A stretch of 64,000 nucleotides of DNA. Origin: Variovorax sp. N23 (GTDB lineage: Bacteria > Pseudomonadota > Gammaproteobacteria > Burkholderiales > Burkholderiaceae_C). Positions 42,514 through 50,776 of the stretch are shown here, piece by piece. The notes under the pieces were generated by a model that did no database searches, was not told the origin of the DNA, and saw nothing but the letters and a program-made list of their open reading frames with translations. Within the stretch, counting starts at the first letter, position 1, and every line of letters starts with the position of its first letter. The DNA lies in assembly GCF_025486315.1 (NCBI RefSeq), contig NZ_JAOOPY010000014.1, positions 62,001-126,000 on the forward strand, given 5' to 3'. The position numbers were made by a program, and so were the translations under genes.

Positions 42514-45500
42514 CGCCGATCGATCCCTGCACGCCGCTCTTGATGCGGGCGTCGCCGCCGACGGCGAACATCTGGCCGACTTCGCCGTAGACGCTCCAGG
42601 TCGGGTTCAGGGCCAGCGTCATGCCGCCGGCCACTTCGCCCCAGGTGCCGCCGGTGCGCGTGGCGATGTCGGTGGTCGCTGCCGGGCCGACGAAGCGCGC
42701 GATGTCGGTGCCGCTCGAAGCGCGGTACAGGTTCAGGCGAGCGTAGGGTTGCAGGGCGCCGAGCGAGGTGCTCATCTCGCCCTTCACCCGCACGCCGGCA
42801 CGAGCGACCCAGCCGTTGTCGCTGTCCTGCTGCACGCGGGCGCCGGAGATCGACACGTCGTCGAGGTCGACGCGCTGGTAGATGAGCTGCAGCTGCGGCT
42901 CGATCGTCCAGCCCTGGCCCAGTGCGAGCGACTGGCCGACTTCGATGGACGCGGTCTGGCTGTCGCCCTTGCCCGATGCGAAGGCGTTGCCTTGCGGCTG
43001 CACGGTGTAGCGGTGGTCGCCGGCCTGCAGCACGGCGTCGGCGTAGAAGCCGTTGGCGCCGTACCAGGTCGCATAGGCGCCGAGGTAGCGCGAGCGCAGG
43101 TCGTTGCGGCCGACGCCGCCGTACACGCCGCGGGCGAAGCCGTTCACACTGATGTCGCCGTCGAGCTGGCCGACGTAGATGCCGGCGTGCCAGTTGCCGT
43201 CGGCCCACAGGTCGGTGCCAACCTGGAAGCCGTCGAGGCGGCCCTTGCTGTCCGGCGAGGTGTCGCCCTGCTGCTTGACCTCGATGCCGGTGCTGATGAC
43301 ACGGCCCCAGGCATTGCGCGCGCCGGTGCTGGCGGCGCCGGCCACCGGCTCGTCGCCCATGCGCTGGTGCAGGTTGCCGAGCATGGCCCAGTCGGCCTGG
43401 CGCAGTTGCTGCGGCAGCGCGGCGAAGAGCGGGACTTCGGCGCGGTAGGTCGGCACGGTGACGGCGGGCGCGCTCGGTGCGCTCGGTGCGTTGGGCGTGA
43501 CCACCGGCGTCGGCGCGGGCACGGTGGTCTCCGAACGCAGGTACCAGTTGTCGCCGGCGCCGCTCGCGTCGGCCGCGTGCAGCGTGTATTCGAAGGCGCC
43601 GGCGTCGACGTGGCCGCCAGCCAGGGTGAAGGCGCTCTTGGTGGTCTGCGCGGTGGTGGTCGCGCCGTTGAGCGCGCTCACGACCTCGATGCCGTTGCCC
43701 GTGGTCTGGGCGCCCAGGCCGCCGAGGTTGACGACCTGCATGGTGGTGCGGCCGCTGGCGCTGGCGGCGGCGCCATTGAGCACCAGCCGGTCGGTCGCGC
43801 TGCTGCTGTCGCCGAGCGCAGTGCCCAGGCGCAGCGTGCCGTTGTTGCCGACGTAGGCGCCGGTGACGGTCAGCCGCGTGCCGGGCGTGCTGCCGACGAG
43901 CGACACGGTGCCGCTGTTGGCGAGTGAAGCCACGGTCTGGCTCGCGCCGGCCAGGTCGAGCGTGGCGCCTGCGGCCACGCTGTGGGCCGACGCCGCGCTC
44001 AGCGTGTTGGCGGCACCGGCCAGCAGTGTGCCGCTGGCGACGGTGGTGGTGCCGGTGTAGCTGTTGGCGCCGGTCAGCGTCAGCGTGCCGGTGCCGATCT
44101 TGACGACGTTGCCGCCCGTGCCACCGGCCACGCCGCCGTCCTGGATCACGCCGCCGATCGTGTCGTTGGCATTCAGGCCCCCGACCGTGAGGGTACGGGC
44201 GCCGAGCAGCACGTCGCCGTTGCCGCTGAGCGAGCCGATGGCCGTTGCGGCCGTGACGTTCGACACGTCGACGTTGCCCTGGCTGGTCACGGCCTGCGTG
44301 GCCAGCGTGGCCGCGTTGCTCATGCGCAGGCCGGCGCCGGCGTCGACCTGCACCGCACCGCTGCCCAGCGCGCTGGCGCCGTTCATGTCGAGCACGCCGC
44401 CCTGGATGGCCGTGCCGCCGCTGTAGCTGTTGGCGGCCGTGAGTTCGAGCGTGCCGGCACCGGTCTTGGTCAGCGACTGGCTGCCGCCGCTTTCACCGAT
44501 GGCGCCGCTCTGGCGCACATCGCCGTTCGCGACGTTGAGCGCCGCATGGCCGGTCAGCGTGAGGGCGTTCGCGAGATCGCTCATGCGGGTGCCGTCGTAG
44601 GCTAGCGTGGTGCCGCCGGCCAGCGAAACGCCACCGGTGCCGACCGCGCTGTTGTTGGCGACGCGCAGCGTGCCGCCTTCGACGCGGGTGCCGCCGGCGT
44701 AGGTGTTGGCGCCCGACAGCGTGAGGACGCCGGCGCCGTACTTGACCATGGTGCCGTTGCCGCCGGCGACCAAACCGTCGGAGATCACGCCCGAGAAGTC
44801 GCCCGCGCCGGTGCGCAGGGTGCTCGAGCCGAGCCCGATCGTGCCGGTACCGTAGAGGGCGCCGATGGTTTCCACAAGATTCGGCGAGACGAACGCCAGT
44901 CCGGGCAGCGTGATGCCGCCGATGGTCGGGCCGAAGGGGCTGTTCACCGTCACGGTCGAGGTGTCGGCGATCTGCTCGTTCTCGCGCAGGGCCACCGTGG
45001 CGTTGGGCTCCACCAGCAGATCCCCCTGGATCGAAGTGGCGCCACCGGTGCGCCGCAGCACCAGAACCATGCGCCCCCGCACGGTGGTCAGGCCGGTATA
45101 GGTATTGGACTGGTTGCCGACCATGTCGACGTCGCCCCAGTACTGGCTGGAAAAGGGCGCTTCGAAGGTGATGCCGTGGTTGCCCGATACCACGCCGCCC
45201 AGCGTTAGCAGGTAGGCCACGGAGGACGGGCCGCCGAAGCTGATGGTCGCATCGGTGTTCAGCGCCACGTTGCCGTTGAGCGTGAGGCCGTTCTCGCGCG
45301 AGGTCGGCATCGAATCGGCGCGCGTGTCGAGCGGGTCGACCGAGAAGTTGCCGTTGACCACCACGTCGTTCGCCAGCGTGACGCCGCCGCGCAGCATGCC
45401 GCCGTTGATGGTCAGCGTGCCGGTGCCCAGTGAGTCGTTGGCGGTCACCTCGAGCGCACCGCTCTGCAGCGTGGTGCCGCCGGTGTAGGTGTTGGCGACG

Positions 45501-45835
45501 GGGCCGCCTGCAGACACCCGGTTGCCGAGCACCAGCAAGCCGTCGCCGGTCTTGGTGAAGCCCCCGGCGCCGTCGATCACGCCGGACTGCGTCGCCGTGC
45601 TGCCCGATGCGGTCACTTCCAGGTCGGTGTTGCCGGTTGCCAGCGTGAGGCCCGTGGTGTTGTTGCTCCCGGCGGGGTAGACCGTCTGCGCCACGGCGGC
45701 GCCGGTGGTCAGGAGTGCGGCAGCGAGCACCACGATGGAGGCGCCGCGGCCACCGCCACGCGCACGATCGACTTCGGACACGGCGACCCAGGCGCCGAGG
45801 GCGTGGTTCCAGACACTGCGATAGGACTTGTTCAC
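42497..45835 (-). CDS. Autotransporter with ESPR signal, PATR passenger and beta-barrel
   Basis: A 1112-residue type V secreted protein. The GTG start (45835) gives MNKSYRSVWNHALGAWVAV, an extended signal peptide region (ESPR), and is supported by a purine-rich GAAGAG 6 nt upstream. The Ala/Val-rich signal h-region ends at AVAQT. The passenger (to about residue 780) is built of PATR-type repeats such as KTGTGTLTLTGANSYTGTTTV and LNGGAAA-like linkers, with no catalytic domain seen. A Pro-rich linker (TTVPAPTPVVTPNAPSAPSAP) precedes the C-terminal 12-strand barrel, which ends SIGVKARW with the expected terminal aromatic. It is likely an adhesin or aggregation protein on the surface. Confidence 0.93.
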   Translation of the reverse strand: MNKSYRSVWNHALGAWVAVSEVDRARGGGRGASIVVLAAALLTTGAAVAQTVYPAGSNNTTGLTLATGNTDLEVTASGSTATQSGVIDGAGGFTKTGDGLLVLGNRVSAGGPVANTYTGGTTLQSGALEVTANDSLGTGTLTINGGMLRGGVTLANDVVVNGNFSVDPLDTRADSMPTSRENGLTLNGNVALNTDATISFGGPSSVAYLLTLGGVVSGNHGITFEAPFSSQYWGDVDMVGNQSNTYTGLTTVRGRMVLVLRRTGGATSIQGDLLVEPNATVALRENEQIADTSTVTVNSPFGPTIGGITLPGLAFVSPNLVETIGALYGTGTIGLGSSTLRTGAGDFSGVISDGLVAGGNGTMVKYGAGVLTLSGANTYAGGTRVEGGTLRVANNSAVGTGGVSLAGGTTLAYDGTRMSDLANALTLTGHAALNVANGDVRQSGAIGESGGSQSLTKTGAGTLELTAANSYSGGTAIQGGVLDMNGASALGSGAVQVDAGAGLRMSNAATLATQAVTSQGNVDVSNVTAATAIGSLSGNGDVLLGARTLTVGGLNANDTIGGVIQDGGVAGGTGGNVVKIGTGTLTLTGANSYTGTTTVASGTLLAGAANTLSAASAHSVAAGATLDLAGASQTVASLANSGTVSLVGSTPGTRLTVTGAYVGNNGTLRLGTALGDSSSATDRLVLNGAAASASGRTTMQVVNLGGLGAQTTGNGIEVVSALNGATTTAQTTKSAFTLAGGHVDAGAFEYTLHAADASGAGDNWYLRSETTVPAPTPVVTPNAPSAPSAPAVTVPTYRAEVPLFAALPQQLRQADWAMLGNLHQRMGDEPVAGAASTGARNAWGRVISTGIEVKQQGDTSPDSKGRLDGFQVGTDLWADGNWHAGIYVGQLDGDISVNGFARGVYGGVGRNDLRSRYLGAYATWYGANGFYADAVLQAGDHRYTVQPQGNAFASGKGDSQTASIEVGQSLALGQGWTIEPQLQLIYQRVDLDDVSISGARVQQDSDNGWVARAGVRVKGEMSTSLGALQPYARLNLYRASSGTDIARFVGPAATTDIATRTGGTWGEVAGGMTLALNPTWSVYGEVGQMFAVGGDARIKSGVQGSIGVKARW

Positions 45836-45881
45836 GGTAGACTCTTCTCTGATGTGCGCCCTAGCACGGTGCAAGAACCGC

Positions 45882-45907
45882 TGAGCACTGTTATACGAAA
45901 GTGCTCA
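45882..45907. promoter_or_regulatory. Inverted repeat over the autotransporter -10 region
   Basis: TGAGCACT and AGTGCTCA are perfect 8-bp inverted arms separated by 10 nt. On the minus strand the spacer contains TATAAC (45895-45890), a 5-of-6 match to a -10 element, at a sensible distance from the GTG at 45835. No good -35 stands 16-18 nt upstream, as expected for an activator-dependent promoter. It is a candidate operator for the autotransporter gene. Confidence 0.45.
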
Positions 45908-45962
45908 ATTCTTTCACAGTTAGAACTTTGTACCTCGTGCATTGACACATCAACGCACCACC

Positions 45963-45980
45963 GCGTGACATTTGTCACGC
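45963..45980. promoter_or_regulatory. Perfect 18-bp palindrome upstream of the autotransporter
   Basis: GCGTGACATTTGTCACGC is an 8-2-8 perfect palindrome, about 70 nt upstream of the TATAAC -10 candidate of the autotransporter. It also lies 86 nt before the divergent histidine-phosphatase gene. A TTGACA lies at 45942 on the plus strand. It is the clearest transcription-factor-type site in this 230-nt intergenic region, which otherwise holds no gene. The binding protein is unknown. Confidence 0.5.
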
Positions 45981-46065
45981 ATACGTCATGTGCAGCCGCT
46001 CCCCAAAGGCGGGCTGAAGTCGCCGCCGTGACGTGGCCGGCGCACCTTCTGGCCAAAATCGCTGC

Positions 46066-46740
46066 ATGGGACACCTCTACCTCGTGCGCCACGGTCAGGC
46101 CAGCTTCGGTGCCGACGACTACGACCAATTGAGTGCGCTGGGCCGGCGCCAGGCCGTGCGGCTGGGCGCCTATTGGCGCGAGCGCGGCATGCGCTTCGAC
46201 GCGGTGATCACCGGCACGCTGAAGCGGCACCGGCAGACCTGGGAAGGGATTGCCGAGGGACTCCGTCTGGAAGCGCAGGACGTGCGCCCCTGGCCGGGGC
46301 TCGACGAGTACGACAGCGAGGCGGTGATCGCCACCATCCACCCCGAGAAGTTGCAGAAGCCCGACACGCCCGAGCTGTACCGCCACCACTTCCGGCTGCT
46401 GCGCGACGGCCTGGGCGCCTGGATGGCGGGCCGCACCGCCCCGGCCGGCATGCCGAGCTACGCGGATTTCCTGGCGGGGGTGACCACCGCGCTCGACCAT
46501 GTGCGCGCCGAGCACCATGGCGCGAAGGTCCTGGTCGTGTCGAGCGGCGGGCCGATCAGCACCGCGGTGGGCCATGTGCTGGGAACGCCCCCCGAAACCA
46601 CCATCGAACTGAACATGCGCATCCGCAACACGGCCGTGACCGAGTTCGTCTTCACGCCCAAACGGCACATGCTGCTGACGTACAACACCCTGCCGCACCT
46701 CGACGGGCCGGACGACGAGGACATGGTCAGCTACGCCTGA
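46066..46740 (+). CDS. Histidine phosphatase (phosphoglycerate mutase-like) family protein
   Basis: A 224-residue protein of the RHG branch. The catalytic LYLVRHGQASFG is right at the N-terminus, followed by ITGTLKRHRQTWEGIAEGL, with LDEYDS supplying the proton-donor Glu region and VVSSGGPISTAVGHVLG in place of the usual second catalytic His block (SHGG). The change of the second histidine to serine or glycine in SSGGP is seen in some members and may lower activity. ATG at 46066 is used. The substrate is not inferable. Confidence 0.85.
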   Translation: MGHLYLVRHGQASFGADDYDQLSALGRRQAVRLGAYWRERGMRFDAVITGTLKRHRQTWEGIAEGLRLEAQDVRPWPGLDEYDSEAVIATIHPEKLQKPDTPELYRHHFRLLRDGLGAWMAGRTAPAGMPSYADFLAGVTTALDHVRAEHHGAKVLVVSSGGPISTAVGHVLGTPPETTIELNMRIRNTAVTEFVFTPKRHMLLTYNTLPHLDGPDDEDMVSYA

Positions 46741-46780
46741 GGCCGCGCGTCGACGGGCCCGCGCTCAGGCGCTCAGAAAC

Positions 46781-47107
46781 TCAGGCCTGCCAGACCCCGT
46801 AGCCGAGCGCGCGCAGGCGGATGCCGAGCTCGACTTCCATCGACCTCGCCTCGTCGTAACCCATCGGGTTGTAGCGCTCGTAGATCGCGGGCAGCAGGTG
46901 CAGCCCGTGGTCGGTCACGAAGCGGTTGGCCTGCAGGCCGGCCTTGTGCTTGTCGAAGCGCACGTCCGGGTCGAGCCCGGTCATGCCGACATAGACGAAG
47001 GGCTTGCCCAGCACGTAGCCGGGGTTGGCCCGCCGGAAGCGGGCGATGTTCCACACCCGGTCGTCGAGCGCGACGACATAGACGTGGTAGTGCGGGCGCC
47101 GTGCCAT
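46781..47107 (-). CDS. Small GIY-YIG-like protein of unknown function
   Basis: A 108-residue protein. HYHVYVVALDD followed by KPFVYVGMTGLDPDVRFDKHKAGLQ resembles the GIY-YIG nuclease core (YVYVV for GIY, YVGMTG for YIG, and an Arg plus His/Lys at the next helix). PMGYDEARSMEVELGIRLRALGYGV resembles the E-containing helix (SMEVE) that supplies the metal-binding Glu. It is a stand-alone domain, possibly a nuclease or a degenerate relative. A strong hairpin lies 7 nt upstream of its ATG, and no Shine-Dalgarno is seen. Family assignment by eye only. Confidence 0.6.
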   Translation of the reverse strand: MARRPHYHVYVVALDDRVWNIARFRRANPGYVLGKPFVYVGMTGLDPDVRFDKHKAGLQANRFVTDHGLHLLPAIYERYNPMGYDEARSMEVELGIRLRALGYGVWQA

Positions 47108-47114
47108 TCAACGA

Positions 47115-47133
47115 CCGAAGCGTTGCGCTTCGG
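47115..47133 (-). other. 8-bp perfect hairpin between glsB-like and GIY-YIG-like genes
   Basis: CCGAAGCG and CGCTTCGG form a perfect 8-bp stem with a 3-nt loop. It sits 7 nt after the GlsB-like gene's stop (47141) and 7 nt before the ATG at 47107. It has no following T-run. It may act as a weak terminator, or hide the start region of the next gene. Confidence 0.45.
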
Positions 47134-47140
47134 GGGTGGG

Positions 47141-47386
47141 CTACTTCCTCTTGAGCATGCCCCAGATGAAAAGCAACACGATCGCGCCGACCACGGAGGC
47201 GATGAAGCCGGCGCCCTGACCCACCGTGTACCACCCCATGGCCTGGCCCAGGTACGTGGCGATCAGCGAGCCCGCGATACCGATCAGCGTGGTGACGATG
47301 AAGCCCGCCGAGTCGTCGCCGGGCTTGAGTGCGCGCGCGACGAGCCCTGCGACGAAGCCGATCAGAATGGTCCAGACGATGCTCAT
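47141..47386 (-). CDS. GlsB/YeaQ/YmgE-family stress-associated membrane protein
   Basis: An 81-residue protein with three hydrophobic segments. SIVWTILIGFVAGLVARALKPGDDSAGFIVTTLIGIAGSLIATYLGQ matches the GlsB/YeaQ/YmgE family (often annotated transglycosylase-associated). GAIVLLFIWGMLKRK forms the last helix and a basic tail. GGAATCAT before the ATG is a plausible ribosome site. These proteins are stress-induced membrane components of unclear function. It is transcribed away from the kinase end on the same strand and is probably monocistronic, or read through into the GIY-YIG-like gene. Confidence 0.88.
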   Translation of the reverse strand: MSIVWTILIGFVAGLVARALKPGDDSAGFIVTTLIGIAGSLIATYLGQAMGWYTVGQGAGFIASVVGAIVLLFIWGMLKRK

Positions 47387-47447
47387 GATGATTCCCTTGA
47401 AGTGAGGCGGGGGGCTGAAAGAAGGACGTGGTGGCCGCGCCGCCGGC

Positions 47448-49124
47448 TCATGATATCGGCGCCGGCTGCGGGAGCGCCTTCGAGACCGCGCTTGCCAGCG
47501 TCGAGATGTCGAAGGGCTTGATGAGGATGGACTGGGTGCCGAGCACGCGCCCCACTTCGGCCATGTCGGCGTAGCCGGTGGCGAGGATGACCGGAATGTC
47601 GCCGACCATCTCGCGGGCCTTGGCGATCACCTCGGCGCCGTTCAGGCCGGGCATCGCGTAGTCGATCACCAGCAAATCGTGCGGTGCCGCGCTCAGTGCA
47701 CGCAGGCCGGCGGCGCCATCGGCCGCTTCGCTGACCACATAGCCCAGCATCGACAGACTCTCGACGATGGCACGCCGGACCTCGGCGTCGTCTTCGATCA
47801 CCAGCACCCGCTGGCGCCGCGCGGCGTGGTCCTGCGGCGCACTCGCGATGGTCGCGCTGGCGGCCGACGCCCGTTCGTGCGAGGCCGGAAACACCATCTC
47901 GACCTGCGTGCCCTGGCCTTCCTCGCTGCGAACCAGGGCCAGGCCACCCGACTGGCGCGCGAAGCCATAGACCTGGCTCAGGCCCAGCCCGGTGCCGCTG
48001 CCCACCGGCTTGGTGGTGAAGAAGGGATCGAACACCTTGGAGAGCAGGTGGGGCGGAATGCCCATGCCGTTGTCCTGGATCGACACGGCGACATAGTCGC
48101 CCGGGGGCAGTTCGCCGACGCCGGGGCACAGCCGCGTCGAGATCGACAGCGTGCCGCCGTTGGGCATGGCATCGCGCGCATTCACCGAGAGGTTGAGCAC
48201 CGCCATCTCGAGCTGGTTGGCATCGAGCACGGCCCAGGCCGGCTCCGCGCACAGCGCAAGCTCGACCTGCACCGACGGCCCCACCGACACCACGACCAGT
48301 TCGCGCATGCCGTCCAGCAGCAGATTCACGTCGGTCAGGCGCGGCAGCAGCGACTGGTTGCGCGCAAAGGACAGCAGCTGCCCGGTGAGCTTCGCGCCGC
48401 GCCCCACCGCCCCCTTGGCGCGCGAGGCGATGCCCAGCACCTTCTCGTCCTTGGCCACGCGCGAGACCAGGTCCAGGTTCATGTTGACCACGTGCAGCAG
48501 GTTGTTGAAGTCGTGCGCGATGCCGCCGGTGAGGCGGCCGATGGCCTCCATCTTCTGGACCTGGATCAGCGCCGCCTGGGCGCGCTCGCGCTCGGCGATC
48601 TCGGCCATCAGCCGGTCGTTGGCCCCGGCCAGTTCGTGCGTGCGCGCGGCGATGCGCACCTCGAGCTCGGTGTTGAGGCGCTCGACCTCGGCCCGGGTGT
48701 CCTCGAGCTGCTGCAGGTGCAGCCGCGTGGCGTACTGGCGCCGGCGGGCCCGCACGGCGGCATCGGCGGCGCGCGCCAGCGTCTCGGTATGCACCGGACG
48801 CTCCAGCACGAAGGCGTTGCCGAGGGTCTGGAGCAGCGCGAGCGCCTGGCGCGAACGGCCGCCGGCGTCGCGCGAGGCCAGCACGATGAAGGGGAAGTCC
48901 GACCAGCTCGGCTGCGCCATGAGCCAGGCGCGCAAGGGCGCCTCCGGCACCTGCAGCAGCGACTCTTCCGTCAGGATGGCCGCCGCAGCGCCCTGGTCGA
49001 GGGCGGCCAGCATGGCATCGGCCGACGCGCAGACAACGGCCACCAGCTGGATGTCGTGCAACACCTGCTGCACCACGGCCGCATCACGCCCGCGCGGCGC
49101 GTGGATGAGAACCCGGCGCTCCAC
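47448..49124 (-). CDS. Hybrid sensor histidine kinase with pseudo-receiver N-terminus
   Basis: A 558-residue protein. Residues 1-125 resemble a receiver domain, but the phospho-acceptor position reads ILTEESL, so it is probably a pseudo-receiver. A helical linker (130-190) leads to the kinase, with phospho-His in GGIAHDFNNLL (H204), N-box NLSVNARDAM (N315) and G1-box DNGMGIP (D351). The C-terminal receiver (438-550) has the acceptor Asp in LLVIDYAMPG (D488) and K536. GTG at 49124 is used because AGGA lies 6 nt before it and the kaiC stop ends at 49126. It lacks membrane segments. It is translationally coupled to the KaiC-like gene. Confidence 0.9.
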   Translation of the reverse strand: MERRVLIHAPRGRDAAVVQQVLHDIQLVAVVCASADAMLAALDQGAAAAILTEESLLQVPEAPLRAWLMAQPSWSDFPFIVLASRDAGGRSRQALALLQTLGNAFVLERPVHTETLARAADAAVRARRRQYATRLHLQQLEDTRAEVERLNTELEVRIAARTHELAGANDRLMAEIAERERAQAALIQVQKMEAIGRLTGGIAHDFNNLLHVVNMNLDLVSRVAKDEKVLGIASRAKGAVGRGAKLTGQLLSFARNQSLLPRLTDVNLLLDGMRELVVVSVGPSVQVELALCAEPAWAVLDANQLEMAVLNLSVNARDAMPNGGTLSISTRLCPGVGELPPGDYVAVSIQDNGMGIPPHLLSKVFDPFFTTKPVGSGTGLGLSQVYGFARQSGGLALVRSEEGQGTQVEMVFPASHERASAASATIASAPQDHAARRQRVLVIEDDAEVRRAIVESLSMLGYVVSEAADGAAGLRALSAAPHDLLVIDYAMPGLNGAEVIAKAREMVGDIPVILATGYADMAEVGRVLGTQSILIKPFDISTLASAVSKALPQPAPIS

Positions 49125-49125
49125 C

Positions 49126-50658
49126 TCAAGTCCTGGCGATGAGCGACTCGTCGCCCAGCAACGGGATGCCGCCCCGGTAGGTCGGCACGCCGCCCAGCAC
49201 GCCCTCGAAATCGGTGAGTGCCGGGCCGACCTCCACACCCAGATCGCCCAGGCGGAACTCCCGGATGCTGAGCTCGTGCCGGTTGGTGCGACTCTTCACC
49301 ACCGACACCGCCTTCAGGAGGCTGCCGCGCGCTTCGAAGAAGCGGAACAGCACGATGGCGTCCGACAGGTACGACAGGTCGAGGTCGCTGCGCACGTCGC
49401 CGATGATGCCGTGCTGGCCGAGCACCAGCAGCGTGACCACGCCCTGCTGGTTCAGGAAGCTCAGCAGTTCGTGCATCTGCAGCAGCAGGAACTTGGCGCC
49501 GGGCATGGCCTGCAGGTAGGCATTGAGGCTGTCGATCACGATCATGCGGGCCCCGCGCTCCTGCACCGCCAGCCGCACCATGTTCGAGAACTGGCCGGGC
49601 GACATCTCTGCCGGGTCGAGCGGGAGCACCTCCAACTGCCCGTTGGCGATGAATTCGTCCAGCGGCAAGCCCAGCGCCCGGCAACGGTGCAGCAGCGTGC
49701 CCATGCCTTCGTCGAACAGGTAATACGATGCCCGCTCGCCGCGCCGCAGGGCGGCGACGACCGCCGACATCGCGGTCGTGGTCTTGCCCACGCCCGAGGG
49801 GCCGATGAACAGGGTGTTGCTGCCCCGGGCCAGGCCACTGCCGAGCAACTGGTCGAGCGCCGGCGTGCCCGTGGTCGCGCTCGCGGCCTCGAAATCGGTG
49901 CGGTGCTCGGCCGCGATCAGCCGGGGGTACACCTGGATGCCGCCGGTGTCGAGATGGACGTCGTGCTCGCCGCCGCGATAGCGCACGCCCCGCATCTTCA
50001 CGATGCGCAGATGGCGCCGCACCGGGCCGTAGTCGCCGGTGGCCTGGTCGAGGCCCAGCACCCCATGGGCAATGCTGTGCAGTTGCAGGTCGCCGCCCTG
50101 CGAACTCATGTCGTCGAGCATCAGCACGGTGCAGTCGCGCGACGCGAAGAAGTGCTTGAGCGCCAGGATCTGGCGCCGGTAGCGCAGCGGGTCCTGCGCC
50201 AGCAGGCGCATCTCGGACAGGCTGTCGAACACCACCCGCGTGGGCGACAGGCGGGCGACCGCCGCCATCACGTCGCGCGTGGTCTCGCCGAGTTCGACCT
50301 CGGCCGGATAGAGGATCGACTGCTCGGCCGAGGCGCTCAGGCCCTCCTCGTTCACCAGTTCGTACAGCTCGATGCCATCGAGCGACCAGCCATGCGACTG
50401 CGCCACGATGGCCAGCTCGCTGGCCGTCTCGGACAGGGTGACGTAAAGCCCCCGCTCGCCGCGGGCACGGCCCTCGATCAGGAACTGCAACCCCAGCGTG
50501 GTCTTGCCGGCGCCGGGCGTGCCCTCCACCAGATAGAGGTGACCGCTGGGCAGGCCGCCGCCGAGCACGTTGTCGAGGCCGGCGACGCCGGTGCTCGCGC
50601 GGGACGGGGACGCGTGGGACGGCAGAGGGGGTGTCGAGATGGAGGGCGCGTCAGGCAT
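49126..50658 (-). CDS. KaiC-like double RecA-domain ATPase
   Basis: A 510-residue protein with two KaiC/RecA domains. Walker A GTPGAGKTT is at 46-54 and GPSGVGKTT at 286-294. Conserved flanks are GLDNVLGGGLPSGHLYLVEG and TPALDQLLGSGLARGSNTLF. The catalytic acidic positions read TLSETAS (first) and LFDEGMG (second). Aligned by eye with cyanobacterial KaiC, the Ser431/Thr432 pair corresponds to S429/Y430 in DLSYLSD. No KaiA or KaiB is present. Such KaiC-like proteins in proteobacteria are linked to signalling or stress. The hybrid kinase follows after a 1-nt gap, which strongly suggests a pair. Confidence 0.92.
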   Translation of the reverse strand: MPDAPSISTPPLPSHASPSRASTGVAGLDNVLGGGLPSGHLYLVEGTPGAGKTTLGLQFLIEGRARGERGLYVTLSETASELAIVAQSHGWSLDGIELYELVNEEGLSASAEQSILYPAEVELGETTRDVMAAVARLSPTRVVFDSLSEMRLLAQDPLRYRRQILALKHFFASRDCTVLMLDDMSSQGGDLQLHSIAHGVLGLDQATGDYGPVRRHLRIVKMRGVRYRGGEHDVHLDTGGIQVYPRLIAAEHRTDFEAASATTGTPALDQLLGSGLARGSNTLFIGPSGVGKTTTAMSAVVAALRRGERASYYLFDEGMGTLLHRCRALGLPLDEFIANGQLEVLPLDPAEMSPGQFSNMVRLAVQERGARMIVIDSLNAYLQAMPGAKFLLLQMHELLSFLNQQGVVTLLVLGQHGIIGDVRSDLDLSYLSDAIVLFRFFEARGSLLKAVSVVKSRTNRHELSIREFRLGDLGVEVGPALTDFEGVLGGVPTYRGGIPLLGDESLIART

Positions 50659-50776
50659 GTGCAGGTCAGCGATCGAGCGACCGCAAAGTGAGACGGGATT
50701 CTGCCGAGGTCCGACCGTGTTGGCTGTCCAACCGCGTCCTACATCCTGACGGACAAGAGCGCGCTATACCGTCGGC

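Noticed and set aside
42467..43927. Plus-strand open frame of 486 codons opposite the autotransporter
   Set aside because: It is rich in Arg/Ala/Val/His with no motif and lies antisense to the clear beta-barrel. It is a high-GC shadow.
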